Below the pieces are notes generated by a model. It was not told the origin of the DNA, searched no databases, and saw nothing but the letters and a program-made list of their open reading frames with translations. Both the position numbers and the translations under genes were made by a program. DNA of 64,000 bases from Euborellia annulipes. Lineage: Eukaryota > Arthropoda > Insecta > Dermaptera > Anisolabididae. Position 1 is the stretch's first letter. Every line of letters starts with the position of its first letter. The stretch spans positions 124,001 to 188,000 of the forward strand of contig JAKCPI010005146.1 in assembly GCA_023213315.1 (NCBI GenBank). The letters run 5' to 3'. Positions 44,501 through 55,723 of this stretch are shown in pieces.

Positions 44501-45417
44501 TTATAAATTTTACATATAAATTCTAATACCTCCCTGATTCTAATGTCGAAGCTAACAGAAATTTGTGTGCATGTGCAACATCACACCAGATTTTAAAAAA
44601 TGCGCGCCATCTCCCCTACTCCTTATTGAACCCCCCCCCCACCTCCCCTCACTTCTATCGGAGAAAGGGAAGCCATCCATCTTTAGTGTCAGTTGGCTGT
44701 TGACGCGCCAATCATTTACTGCATATTCGCGTTTTTTATTAAAAGTTTTTTTTTATTTTGTGATTAGGGGGGGGGGGGGGGTTAGTGATCATCAGTGTTT
44801 TAATTAGCGCTCTTGGATAATGGATTATTAATTTTGATGGTCGTCATCTTTCTTCGTTTTCGTCTCACACTGCGAGGTCGACTCAGGATTATTATTAATG
44901 GTAGGCTTATTTATAATATTTAGTCTCTCTCTCACTCTCTCTATTCTCTTGTAAAATTGTGTATCCTAAAATTTTCTTTCATATAAATTTGTATTTGATA
45001 AAAATCCTATTTCTTATTTTTTTATTATATGAATGTCTTTTATCATTTTAATAATTCGTTATTAAAATAAATTTCTAAGAATATCCATTTTACTTGGAAC
45101 AAGGTATTCTTGGAACTTGATAGTCACGTGCATAAGAGAATCAAATCATATATACAACAAGCTTGTTATTTAGTTCGAACTCTCGCCGCTTGATGTCTCT
45201 CAATCTGAGTGATATCAAAGTGTCTTTCCTATTTTTTAATATTCCACAATTTATAATTCATCTTTTCTTAAAATGAATTTGCTTTATATATTGAAATGTA
45301 TATTTTAATTTTGTTTGTTTTTTGTTAAGTGGTTATAATTGGATGAAATTAATAGGTGATGAATAGAAATCTAATTACAAATGTGGATTTTATAGCTGGA
45401 TGATCGTTAATAGGTAA
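44501..45417. other. No gene recognised
   Basis: G/C homopolymers at 44629-44640 and 44767-44780, otherwise AT-rich with no recognised feature. Confidence 0.5.
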
Positions 45418-45453
45418 ATAAAAGAATTGCAGCTAAAATTATTTCATTTATTG

Positions 45454-45507
45454 ACCCACTAGGCTGACGTTTCGATCTTGGCCAAGACCATCCTCAGAGC
45501 TTGCGGG
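45454..45507 (-). ncRNA. Hammerhead ribozyme, intact core and stems
   Basis: Minus strand: outer stem I CCCGC, internal loop AA, inner stem I GCT, core CTGAGGA, stem II GGTCTT-GGCC-AAGATC (6 pairs including one G-U), GAAA, CGTC, cleavage between 45666-equivalent position 45466 and 45465, then AGC, loop, GTGGG. Stem III is only AC/GU with no loop. That is typical of minimal type I hammerheads, which are thought to work as dimers or multimers. Confidence 0.86.
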
Positions 45508-45599
45508 CTGTCAATATAGGCATATAAACAATAACTCAATCATATATTCATGAACATTCGGTTATAGATATATAAAAATTTGTATGCCTATATTGACAG

Positions 45600-45652
45600 C
45601 CCGCAAGCTCTGAGGATGGTCTTGACCAAGACCGAAACGTCATCCTAGTGGG
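45600..45652 (+). ncRNA. Hammerhead ribozyme, sister copy
   Basis: Plus strand: CCCGC, AA, GCT, CTGAGGA, stem II GGTCTT-GACC-AAGACC (6 perfect pairs), GAAACGTC (cleavage after 45641), ATC, GTGGG. One mismatch in inner stem I (C opposite T). The paired changes in stem II relative to the copy at 45454 keep the helix. Confidence 0.82.
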
Positions 45653-45773
45653 TTAATAAATTAAATAATTTTAGCTGCTATTCTTTTATTTACCTATTAG
45701 AAATCTAATTTTCTTATTATTTTTCTACACCAATATTTTTTATATCAATCCATGTCATGGTTAACTTTTAAAC

Positions 45774-45925
45774 AGAGGCGTAGCGAGACAGTTGGGGGCC
45801 TGGGGCGTCACTAGAGGAGGGTGCCTATATACATTTTGTACCAGTGGTGTATATTGAATTTTTTCGAGGGGGGGGGGGCGAACTCATTTTTAAATATCCC
45901 CCTCCTCCATTCACAAAAATATTTT
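45774..45925. repeat. hAT-like MITE fragment
   Basis: CAGAGGCGTAGCGAGACAGT left end, then CCTGGGGCGTCACTAGAGG and the interior block with CCCCCTCCTCCAT. Right end replaced by a SINE. Confidence 0.6.
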
Positions 45926-45927
45926 TG

Positions 45928-46110
45928 AGGAGGCTCGTGGCTAAGCGGATAAGCTGCGGATTACGAATCTAGAGTTGCTATACAACTAGGGTTCAAATCC
46001 CACTTGCCGTCAAAATTTCAAACATTGCCAATGTTGTCCATTTTTGCCGAGCTCCGGAGCCTCTCAAAGACAAATATTTTGGGGCCTAAATAAATAAATA
46101 AAGCCCGCTG
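45928..46110 (+). repeat. tRNA-derived SINE with long variable arm
   Basis: Head GAGGCTCGTGGCTAAGCGGA, an extended variable-loop-like segment, and B box GGGTTCAAATCCC. This is a class II tRNA shape (Ser or Leu-like). The body ends in AAATAAATAAATAAAG. Confidence 0.6.
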
Positions 46111-47079
46111 CCTCGGAAAGACCGTCTTCTCAAACCCCGCGGCCTTCTAAAGCCAACGGCCCCAAAAATCCAGTGGCCTCTTCGGGAATTCCCGATTCTG
46201 CCGACCGGCCAATCCGGCCCTGATAATTTCCTAAGAAATGAAATAAATAAAAAAAAATCAAACAATATAAATACAAAAACCTTTTATTAAAATGTATGAG
46301 AAAATAATTTTTTTTTTTATAATAGTTAAGTACCTATTCGCTGATTTCTGTTTTACTCTTATTTATTTATCGACGTTCCACACGCTGGTTTTTCAAGGCC
46401 ACCTACCAGAATTTCGTCGGTTCTTGGTGGCTTTTGCTGTCAGTGCTCCATTGAAGGTGATACGGAGAGTAAGCGCCTCCCAACAATAGCATCTGCCTCC
46501 TCAATTTTTTTTTTTGTTTCTTTGTTGATATACACTATATGTATATTATTGTCCCCCTCTGTTAGTAGGTTTGCCCCACACCTGAGAATAAGCTGGTGCC
46601 GTCATATGAAAAAATGTCCTGATTACTTTTTTTTTTTGGGGGGGGGGGGGGCTGGGCTCTTCTTCCCTCAACACTGGGGGGGGGGGGGCTCGAGCCTCTT
46701 GGGGCCAATGGAGTCGGCGCCTATGGTCACTGCTATCAGAGAAATATCTGGATTGTAGTATATTCGTTTCTGATCTGAATATCTCTACAGCCTGTAGGAA
46801 TTTTATAACGAAAAGGACCAAGATAGGAAATGAAAGGAGGGGATCGAGTTGGAGGGGGTGCAGGGAGATGAACCCCCCTCTCCCCTCGGGCTATAATTCA
46901 TATAATCAATTAGCAGGCCATTTAAAATATAACTGAGAAAAAAATAATTTTTTTTAACGATGGTATTTATTTTAATTAAATTTAAATTAGTATATTTTAT
47001 TATTTAAGTCAAATGTATAATAATAATTAAGTATTGTTGAGGATATGTGTGAGTGGGGCTCATCTTGACCTTAGTTACC
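46111..47079. other. Upstream region of CaMKI
   Basis: Holds homopolymer runs (G at 46640-46655 and 46675-46688). No promoter element was identified with confidence. Confidence 0.4.
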
Positions 47080-47275
47080 CTTTCGAAAGTAACGATTATC
47101 TGGAGAATTTTGAGCAGCCGCAGAGGGGAATTGGTCCCGGTGGGTTGGCGGCCCTGCGACGAGCGTCGCCTCCCTCCGTCACCGCCGTCGCCGCATGGCC
47201 GCCGCCGCCGCCGCACATCGCCGGCGCCGACACCGCCACCCAGTGCCCAGCTAGTTGGTTAGAGGCGCTCCGCGA
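47080..47275 (+). promoter_or_regulatory. CpG-rich 5' region of the CaMKI gene
   Basis: Strikingly GC- and CpG-rich (GCCGCCGCCGCCGCCGC run) in an AT-rich genome, ending about 255 bases before the CaMKI ATG. Likely the transcription start region and 5' UTR. Overlapping ORFs of 69-81 codons here are by-products of base composition. Confidence 0.5.
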
Positions 47276-47531
47276 GTGATCATTGTCAATAATATAATCA
47301 ACATTTAATCATAACACTGCACGCATTCAACCATCCGTTGTTACTCCGCAATCAGAAATGCTCGGACTCTCCGTCTACCATTCTCTACATACAACGCCTT
47401 CATCTTAATATACCCTAATTTATCCCTTAATCACCCTAATTAATCTGTCACCAAAAAATAATACTCTTGTGATTAGGGATCTTGAATAGAAATAAATCAT
47501 AAAAATAAATTAAAATAAAAATAAAAAAAAA

Positions 47532-47635
47532 ATGCCACTTTTTGGGAAAAAAGATTCCGCTAAAAAATCCAAAAAAGACTCTGAAAAATCCCCATCAGTC
47601 GAAGACAAATATCATTTGAAGGAGCTACTTGGCAC
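47532..47635 (+). CDS. CaMKI: Calcium/calmodulin-dependent protein kinase I, first coding exon
   Basis: 34 codons plus two bases. The protein starts MPLFGKKDSAKKSKKD, a lysine-rich head like invertebrate CaMKI, then DKYHLKELLGT, where the kinase fold begins just before the glycine-rich ATP loop. The donor is GGCAC|GTAAGT, phase 2, so the next exon should complete Thr and start with the Gly-Ala-Phe-Ser loop. CaMKI phosphorylates CREB-like and other targets after activation by calmodulin and CaMKK. The ATG sits in an A-rich context with in-frame stops upstream. No second exon was found to 64000. Confidence 0.8.
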
Positions 47636-49739
47636 GTAAGTAATTCAATTTTATCTACATTATTTGTGTTGAGAAAGAGAGAGCGAGGGAATAAAAAATT
47701 TCAAACCTGTTTTCCTTAACGTCCCTGAGCTTATGACAAGCGCTCACCTTCAATAGCACATGTTTTTCCTAAAAAATATAAAAATATTGATATGTTTGAA
47801 ATTTGTAAATCACCCATCAATTGTCTGACCTTCTATAGTAAATTTGTAAAAATACTAAAAGTCTTTCATAACTCCTAATTGGGCTATTAGAGGCGTTCTC
47901 GCCGCCCGGGGCTGCATTTGACGTCACACGTATCTGGGCTCGGCAAATTTGGGCTATGAACTTTAAAAATCAAAAGCACTTTCTATTTTTTTAATAAAAT
48001 TTTTCCTAGAATTTAATAAGATTTGTTTCATTTGTTCTTTGAAAAATACATTAATTTTGATGTTTGAAATCCTTACATTGCTTAAATTAAAATAATGACT
48101 CGTAATGACATTGCGATTAGACGTTTCGAGTCTAAATGTCAAAAAAAAATCAAAATTCATAATTTCATATTACTATTACTAGAAAAGAAAAAGAACAAAC
48201 CTGATCGCATTGCGATTAAATCTCAGGCGTTTAAATTGTCATCTTTTATTGAATGAATATGACAATAAATTTGATTTAAACGTCATTCGATAAGAAAGAC
48301 ATCACGAATCATTTATTGCTTTTTATTTATTCGAATTGAATATTAAACGTTTATACATGTATTCAAAATTTTATATTTAATCATCATATTCTAAAGTAAT
48401 TAGCTGAAGTAAGAAATTTGACGTCTGTTGAACTTGTAAATATATTAATATAAACATCACTAACATATTGCTTGCTTTTATTTAAATTTAAGAATAAGGA
48501 AAGTTTTTTAAGCTTATTCTTCTACGACCTCATAGTTATATACTCTAATACAAAAACATCTTGTATTTATTTAAATAAAAATATGCAACTAAACCCCTCC
48601 CGCTCTTTTTAATGGAATGTTTAGCCTATTTTGAGGTTATGTTTATAACCTTAAAAAAATGAAAACAATAAATAAAATAAAGAGTTTCCCTATATTGATC
48701 ATCTTATACCTAATTGTTTTTTATTTTACTTTTACTTTCTAGTAGAGTAGAGAAAGTAATATAAATTTGACCTTGAGATTTCTCTTTGTTCCATAATTAC
48801 ATTTTTGGGATTATATCTGTTTGTGTGTGTGTGTGTGTCTGTGTATGGTCACGATTAATTAAAAATTCAAATAAAATTTGATATATATATATATATTAAT
48901 TGATTGTTTTTAGCCTTAGATTAATGTCTATTTGCCAGCTTTCATGATATATATATATAACTTTGACTAAAATTGTAGACTACAATTAGTACTTTGCTTA
49001 ATAAGTCTGTTCAAAATTTTGAAATTTCCAATACTTTATTTTAAAAAATTTCACTTTTTTTTTTAGAAATCTGAATTTTAAGATAAACAACGAAGAAAAA
49101 AAAACCATCCCAGTCGTGAAATAATAAAAAAATTTTAATATAGTGTAATCTATCATTTTTTTAAACAATTTTTTTAAACCATTCAACAGATTGTTATTAA
49201 ATTTGGTAGAGGGCTCAAATCATTCGTCATAATTATCATCTCTTTTGTTTCAAAAGATTTGATCGAAGGAAAGCTGAGAAATGATTCTGAATAAATATTT
49301 ACTTCTCCCTTCCCACCAACGCCCGCCCCCTCCCATGAAACAAATATATACACGCCTTGATATTATATACTGATTCTCTTTAAATTGATCTCTTTTATTG
49401 TTTTGATAACACTTCAAAATTCTAATTTTCTTTACATAAATAAAAATGTTTTTTAATAGTCAATGGATATTTGAATTCTTAAAAAAAATTCAAAATCTCA
49501 AATACTAAAATTTGCTTCTCTGAAGTTGAAATTAATTAATTAATTAATATCAAAGATACTAATTCAATTAGGGGAAGGTTGCTATGGATCTGCTGGCTGC
49601 TTAGATGACTCTCTCTTACAAAAATGTTTATTTTTAATTAATTAATTTTAGTTTACTTATATACCTACACTATTTTAATCACAGGACATTTTTAAGGGAC
49701 GGGCCCGAAATTTTTGGTGTAGGAAAGGGGAGAGTAATG

Positions 49740-50035
49740 CGGGTAATAATGATTATGGGAGTTTTTAATTATAGACCACCCATGTATTGCTTATTAAAAA
49801 ATATAAATAGTGTACACATTTCGACTGTCGTTTTCAAGCACTGTACATTTTCTCAGACTCGAGCGAACTAACCTCTAAGGGGTCGAAGAGTTAGTTGGTC
49901 CCTTAAAGGTAAGTTCAATAAACAATCGAAACGTTGTACAGCATTTATATTTTTAATAAATAGTTAATTCAAATGTGGTCTATAATTAAAAACTCCCATA
50001 ATAATAATAATACAAACCAGAAAAGGTTTAATAAA
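49740..50035. mobile_element. Family A element, inverted pair, degraded
   Basis: ATGGGAGTTTTTAATTATAG at the left and AATTAAAAACTCCCATAATA at the right. The left motif (49809-49846, minus) retains TTGAAAA and CATTTCGAC-complement but lacks most of stem II. The right one (49921-49944) keeps only the TCGAAACGTTGTAC half. Confidence 0.65.
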
Positions 50036-50616
50036 CACATAGGGGTATTAATAATGTATTATTTTTCAATTCCGGAAAAAAAAACTTTTATATGATTAAA
50101 ATCATAATATTAATATTTTTTTCTGTCCAAAGGGCCAATCTGCTCCCCCTCTGGCTAGTGTTTTAAAAAATAAAAACGCTTACGGTCATTATATGTTCTT
50201 TGTTATGCGAAAGAGCACCCTTCTTAGTTGTTGTTCCAAGCAGATTCTAATCAACAGGGAGGGAAAGTATGTTTTTCACTTTTCTCTCTTCTAAAGTGTG
50301 TTTTGACTGAAATAAACAAAACGTTTTAAATTACTGTAATACTGTATTAAAGTACGACAAATCCTCTTAAGAGAGTTAATTATTATAATTAATCCGCTTT
50401 AATTTTTCCAATGGAAAAAAATTCTGGATTTGTGAGCCTCTTAAAAGGGAAGATCCCCTACTCCTACTCTCAAATAATGATAGCCTAAAACTACTCCCGG
50501 AAAATTCTCTATCTATTAAAAAAAACTCAATGAAAATCCGTTTAATAGTAAATGCGTTACAAACATTGTCAGATTTGGTATTTTATATAATAGTAAAGAT
50601 ATAGATGTATTTGTTG

Positions 50617-50672
50617 GGGACCTGGTGCAAAGGGAAGCACACCAATATCCCGGAAAGGCTGGAGATATTTCT
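50617..50672 (+). repeat. Decayed tRNA-Arg-like head
   Basis: GGGGACCTGGTGCAAAGGGA and ATCCCGGAAAGGCTGGAGAT match the heads in the 37.9-38.1 kb foldback. Confidence 0.5.
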
Positions 50673-51164
50673 TCTACCCCATATATTAAATGTACAATTG
50701 GAAAAGCCAGCCGAAGGACCCCTGGACCGCCGAAGGCGAAGCAAATGCATCAAATTTATTCTTCTCAATGTTATCCGAAGGCTAGCAATTGCAAAATTTT
50801 AGTTTTAAATTTCCCTCTCTGACTTAAAATTTTAAATTTCCCTCAATGGCTCCACTTCCCCTCACTCTAACCAATCAGCGAGATTCCTTTGAAAGATGCT
50901 CTACAAAATAAAAAAAATATAATTTCCGAGATATTTTAGTACAGACAGCGAACAGAGGATTGACAATTATACTTTTATACAATTATATTCTGATGATTAG
51001 AGTAAAGTAATTTTTTATTAAGATATTTAATTTGTATATAGGCTATTGTTTCTTGCTCTAAAATTCATAGAGATTATTGAAAATGTATTAAGCAATCTTT
51101 GAAAGATATTAAACGAGATCATATCGTGCCATCATTCTAATAAATAAAAAAACTTCGAAAAAAT

Positions 51165-51552
51165 TCTGAAATACTCAGTAAAGTGTACTTCAAACAATTT
51201 TTAAGAAAAAAGTAATTAATATACTTTTTAAAAAGCATCTAAAAAATAGATGATTTATGAATAGACCAAATTTTGAGAAATTAAAAAAAAAACTGAAAAA
51301 TTACTTCAGTAAATTACTAGTACTTTTTGTCGAATTATGTTCAAAAACTTATTTTAACTATTTGGGACTTAAATATAAAATTTCACCCTCGTAGCTCAAT
51401 TCCTTCATGCTTAAAATCGTTACCTACAGACAGACACCCAGACCAATTTCCGGGACCCACTTTTTTGGACTCAGGGAACCTCAAAATATGTATTTCCATC
51501 AAAATCACGGCATCGAATTTTTGTACATGATCGCAATATTTTCTCACTATAT
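51165..51552 (-). repeat. Family B repeat, partial
   Basis: AGTAAAGTGTACTTCAAACA through TTACTAGTACTTTTTGTC to ATCACGGCATCGAATTTTTG. Confidence 0.65.
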
Positions 51553-52428
51553 ATTACATTAGGTATACGTATTAAATATCTGAAAATTTTAAATAAATTA
51601 ACCTACTTTTGATAAGCCTACCTACAGATATATATTTATATATCCTGTTTAAAATTATATTATAACATTAATTTTATAAAATTATTTTTTGCTCAAAATG
51701 GTGACCCCCACCCCTATCATCGCCACTTTTTTATGATCCAAGATTTTTCCCTCTCTTTCTCTTTACAAACGAATAAGTTTGAATATCTGCTAGGTTTATG
51801 TTTGAAAGAGTTTTCCTGGAAAATCAGATATAGGCGTCCTGTCTGGGTTTGATTATAACTTATGTAGAGGTGGATGATTCGATTATAACTATTCTATGGT
51901 AGGAAAATTTATACTACTCCAATAGAAAGTTGCTAATTTGTCTGTTTTATTCTTAATATAAATGTTGAATTTCGATCTAATGAGTCATCGATAGATAAAT
52001 TTTTCACTTACTATTTGAAAGAATAAAAAAATTATTTTAATTCGTAATTTATCAAAATTCTTCTTTCATCAATTAAACATGCCAACTTATTTATAATAAA
52101 TGCTTATAATATAAAAATATATGGTTTAAAAATGTCACTGAGATAATTCTTATCATTTTGAATTCTAATTTTAAATATTATATGAAAGATAAATAAAAAA
52201 AACTGCATATTATATTATTACGAAATTTAGAATTCTTCATTTAGGTTATTTTTTATTTTAAAATTTCAACTCTTAATTTTTTTTAATTTAAGGTTTTTTG
52301 GAAATATATTAATTAAAAAAAAAATTTAATGCAACTGTTGTTTTTGATTTGGTCCTTGTAAAATAAAATATTGGGAGTTTTTAATTATAGACTACATTTG
52401 TTATTAATTATTTATTAAAAATATAAAT

Positions 52429-52482
52429 ACTGTACAACGTTTCGACTGCTTATTCTGCAATCGTTTTCAAGTACTGTGCACT
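52429..52482 (-). ncRNA. Family A hammerhead-like motif, palindrome left arm
   Basis: Minus strand: GTAC-TTGAAAA-CGATTGC-AGAATAA-GCAGTC-GAAACGTT-GTAC. Stem II has one G-U pair. U3/A8 core. Confidence 0.6.
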
Positions 52483-52962
52483 TGCTCCGAATCAAGTGAA
52501 CTAACCTCTAACTCAACTTGAGAGTGACTTCTGAGTGAGTACTTCATATAATAGTCTCATATTTAAAAAAAAAAGACTAAAATTATTTATAGGTTTAAAT
52601 CAAAACTAGGTTTTTGGTATTATCTCGTGTTTTATTTACAACTATCTGCGCCGCCCGCATCCTCGTCTTTTCTTAATCATATGCTTTAATTTTTTAAACA
52701 CCTCTTTTCAAACAATCTCGGTCATTATGAAATACAACTCTCTTATCTTAAAATAAATTTATCATTGTATTTGCTAAAATAATATTATTTTGTTTTATGT
52801 TTATGTATCAATATTTTATTAAAATCAAAGGGGAAAAACATTTAATTACAAAATCATTTTTATTATTTTTCATTTTAGAGCTTTAATTATTATAAATCAA
52901 TCAAGTCAGTGGCTGTTTTTCCATAAACAGGAAAAGGAGCAGGTGCAGCCAAAAATATAAAG

Positions 52963-53012
52963 CCAATGAGACGTTTCGGGTTAATTTTATTGACCCATCT
53001 TTAGTCTTTCAA
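52963..53012 (-). ncRNA. Hammerhead-like motif, second family, left arm
   Basis: Minus strand: CTAAAGA (G5 replaced by A), stem II GGGT/ACCC with a long AT loop, GAAACGTC, TCATT. Stem I is shortened by the change before the core. Likely inactive. Confidence 0.5.
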
Positions 53013-53116
53013 AAGGAAAAGTCTCATTTTGGATTGAAAAAAATCGGAGGCTTTTTATTTTTGGCTGCACCTGCTCCTTCTCGTGTTTAATTATTATAAT
53101 TACTATCTTTGATTAT

Positions 53117-53592
53117 TCATAAGAAGAGTGAGAACCCAAAACTCTCTGAATTTTCAGGAATTTTTTTGATCCTGTCCATTTGGGGATTTGGAACCCTTGT
53201 ATTTTCCTTAACTCTCCATTGCATCCTCTATAAGGGTGCATAAAAGGGTCGGTTGTTTTGCCACTTTTTTCGGAGCGAAATGTAATACCCGGCAAAATTG
53301 GTCCTCCACATGGACATTACAGATATAAATATTTTTCAAAACGTACAATATCTTCTGTGAGAATTTTTATCTCAAAGTTTCGAAATTTCGATTGAAAATC
53401 CCAAAATTAACATTAAGTTTAGTTGGGTTATAAAGCGACCATATTTTTGGATAACGAGATGTCACCCATATAGAGGATGTTATGGAGAGTTCAGGAAAAT
53501 ACAAGGGTTTCTAATCCCCAAATGGACAGGATCAAAAAAATTCCTGAAAATTCACAGAGAGTATTGGGTTCTCACTCTTCTTATAAATAAAA
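53117..53592. repeat. Foldback nested in the palindrome centre
   Basis: AAGAAGAGTGAGAACCCAA...CATTTGGGGATTTGGAACCC is mirrored by GGGTTTCTAATCCCCAAATG...GGTTCTCACTCTTCTT; arms about 120 bases. Confidence 0.8.
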
Positions 53593-53599
53593 TGGGAAT

Positions 53600-54312
53600 T
53601 TAAATAATAATTGATTTTTAATCTAATAAAAAGAAAAAGATTTAAATTCGGTTACCATGGCAACCATTTCTCCTATCTTTCCTATGAAGAACAAGAGTAA
53701 AGTGGTCCTCAGAAGATTTCAACAGCAAAATGAGAATATACATTTTAAAGAGCATCTAAAAAATAGTAGATTTATGTCATGGCTAGGGTTTGGACCCCTG
53801 GGGAAACCCGAAGGCGGTCTGGTTGTTTTGGTTTTTATTTTTCAAAACGAGAAACCGGTTTCCCAAACCGTTTTGTTTTTTTTTCTTTTTTTGGGTTTCT
53901 CCTCCTAAGGTTTTTTTTTTTTTATGAATTTAAAAAAAAAATCCTTGGAGGCGAATTTTGAGAAAATCGAAAAAAAAAGATTTTTTTTTTTGGGGACTGA
54001 AAAAGTACACCAGTAAAGTACTGAGTATTTTTTGCCCTTGATTTTGTTCAAAAGCTTATTTTGTAGATGTCTTGAGATAGGTTACCTAAGTTAAATATAA
54101 AATTTAAATCTCGGTACCAGCTCAATTCCTTCATGCTAAAAATAACTGTCAGCACACTCACACAGATACACACACACACAGACCAATTTGCGGGACCCAC
54201 TTTTTTGGAATCAGGGGACCTCAAAACATGTATATCCATCAAAATCTCGACATCGAATTTTTGACATGATCGCAATACTTTCTCTCTCTATATATTTCAT
54301 ATATAGGGTAAG
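53600..54312 (-). repeat. Family B repeat, full length, in palindrome centre
   Basis: TTACCATGGCAACC, ATGAGAATATACATTTTAAA, AGTACTGAGTATTTTTTG, AATCTCGACATCGAATTTTT, then the head hairpin TACTTTCTCTCTCTATATA... to AGAGAAAGTA. Confidence 0.75.
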
Positions 54313-54357
54313 AGAAAGTAAAAAGCCTCCGATTTTTTACAAAATGAGACTTTTCAT

Positions 54358-54411
54358 TTTGAATGACTGAGAGATGGGTTTCAATAAAATTAAACCCGAA
54401 ACGTCTCATTG
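54358..54411 (+). ncRNA. Hammerhead-like motif, second family, right arm
   Basis: Plus strand: AATGA, CTGAGAGA (G5 retained but one base longer than CUGANGA), stem II GGGTTT/AAACCC perfect, GAAACGTC, TCATT. Stem I has five pairs. Confidence 0.55.
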
Positions 54412-54888
54412 GTTTATATTTTTGGCTGCCCCTGCTCCTTTTCCTGTTTATGGAAAAACAGCCACTGACTTCATTGATTTATAATAATTAAAGCTCTAAA
54501 ATGAAAAATAATAAAAATGATTTTGTAATTAAATGTTTTTCCCCTTTGATTTTAATAAAATATTGATACATAAACATAAAACAAAATAATATTATTTTAG
54601 CAAATACAATGATAAATTTATTTTAAGATAAGAGAGTTGTATTTCATAATGAGCGAGATTGTTTGAAAAGAGGTGTTTAAAAAATTAAAGCATATGATTA
54701 AGAAAAGACGAGGATGCGGGCGGCGCAGATAGTTGTAAATAAAACACGAGATAATACCAAAAACCTAGTTTTGATTTAAACCTATAAATAATTTTAGTCT
54801 TTTTTTTTTTTTAAATATGAGTCTATAATATGAAGTACACACTCAGAATCAAGTTGATTTAGATGTTAGTTCACTTGAATCGAAGCAA

Positions 54889-54942
54889 GTGCACAGTACT
54901 TGAAAACGATTGCAGAATAAGCAGTCGAAACGTTGTACAGTA
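54889..54942 (+). ncRNA. Family A hammerhead-like motif, palindrome right arm
   Basis: Plus strand: CAAGTGCACAGTAC, TTGAAAA, CGATTGC-AGAATAA-GCAGTC, GAAACGTT, GTAC. All helices pair; core carries U3 and A8. Confidence 0.6.
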
Positions 54943-55129
54943 TTTATATTTTTAATAAATAATAGCAAATGTGGTCTATAATTAAAAACTCCCAATATTT
55001 TATTTTACAATAACCAACTCAAAAACAACAGTTCCATTAAATTTTTTTTTAATTAATATATTTCCAAAAATCCTTTGCCGGGTGTTACAATTCGCTCCTA
55101 AAAAAGTGTAACCCACCCTAGTGCATAAT

Positions 55130-55200
55130 TTCATTTTGAAATTGCAAAGTATACCGACGCCTCAGTTAGGCTGGAGATCCTGGGTTCTTAATACGTTTGA
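55130..55200 (+). repeat. Decayed tRNA-like head
   Basis: GGCTGGAGATCCTGGGTTCT matches the B-box half of the 38.1-kb tRNA-Arg-like unit. Confidence 0.45.
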
Positions 55201-55654
55201 CCCACCAACAAAAAAACATCGAAGTTCGAATCGAGGTATTAATTGAATATTAATATCTTACTCAAATATAAAGATATCAAAAATAATTTAAATGAATGTA
55301 GTTCACTTTGAGTCTTGGATTTATTAAGAGATAGCTCCCCCCCCCCCCACATTTCGTCTACTAAACAGTTTAAGCAATCGATACTAATTATAAAATTGAT
55401 CTCCTGCTAGCAACTTGTAGAACAGTGATGGAAAATCAATGGCTCGCGTGTCTATTTTCATCATTTAACTATTTATTTGATTAAATTTAAATTGTGATTT
55501 TATTTAAAAGCTTTCAAAAAGTAAAAAAAAAAGATCTTAATATTCGCAAAAATTCTTTTCTTTATTGCTTAAGTAGGATTTCATGGATATTTTAATCAAT
55601 TCTCACTCAACCCGAGACATCGGTATAATTTGAATAAATTCCCATTTTTTTTTT

Positions 55655-55685
55655 TTTTACTTTCTCTTACCTATATGTATATGTT

Positions 55686-55723
<38 letters not shown>

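Larger units (their letters stand above)
45418..45708. repeat. Foldback element with two hammerheads head to head
   Basis: TAGGTAAATAAAAGAATTGC...GACAGCCCGCAAGCTC arms, almost perfectly complementary over about 115 bases, around a unique centre of roughly 60 bases. Confidence 0.88.
52285..55078. repeat. 2.8-kb palindrome with arms of about 780 bases
   Basis: 52285-53085 pairs with 54322-55078, from GGAAATATATTAATTAAAAA/TTTTTAATTAATATATTTCC at the outside to GCCAAAAATATAAA near the centre. Each arm contains one family A hammerhead-like motif and one hammerhead of a second family. The centre (53086-54321) is filled by a further foldback and a family B copy. Confidence 0.88.

Noticed and set aside
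47034..47279. ORFs of 69-81 codons in the CpG-rich region before CaMKI
   Set aside because: They overlap each other on both strands and encode low-complexity alanine/arginine/proline runs, as expected from GC-rich DNA.
48095..48135. GAAACGTC word on the minus strand
   Set aside because: No core or stem II upstream; only a short inverted repeat (GACATT...AATGTC).
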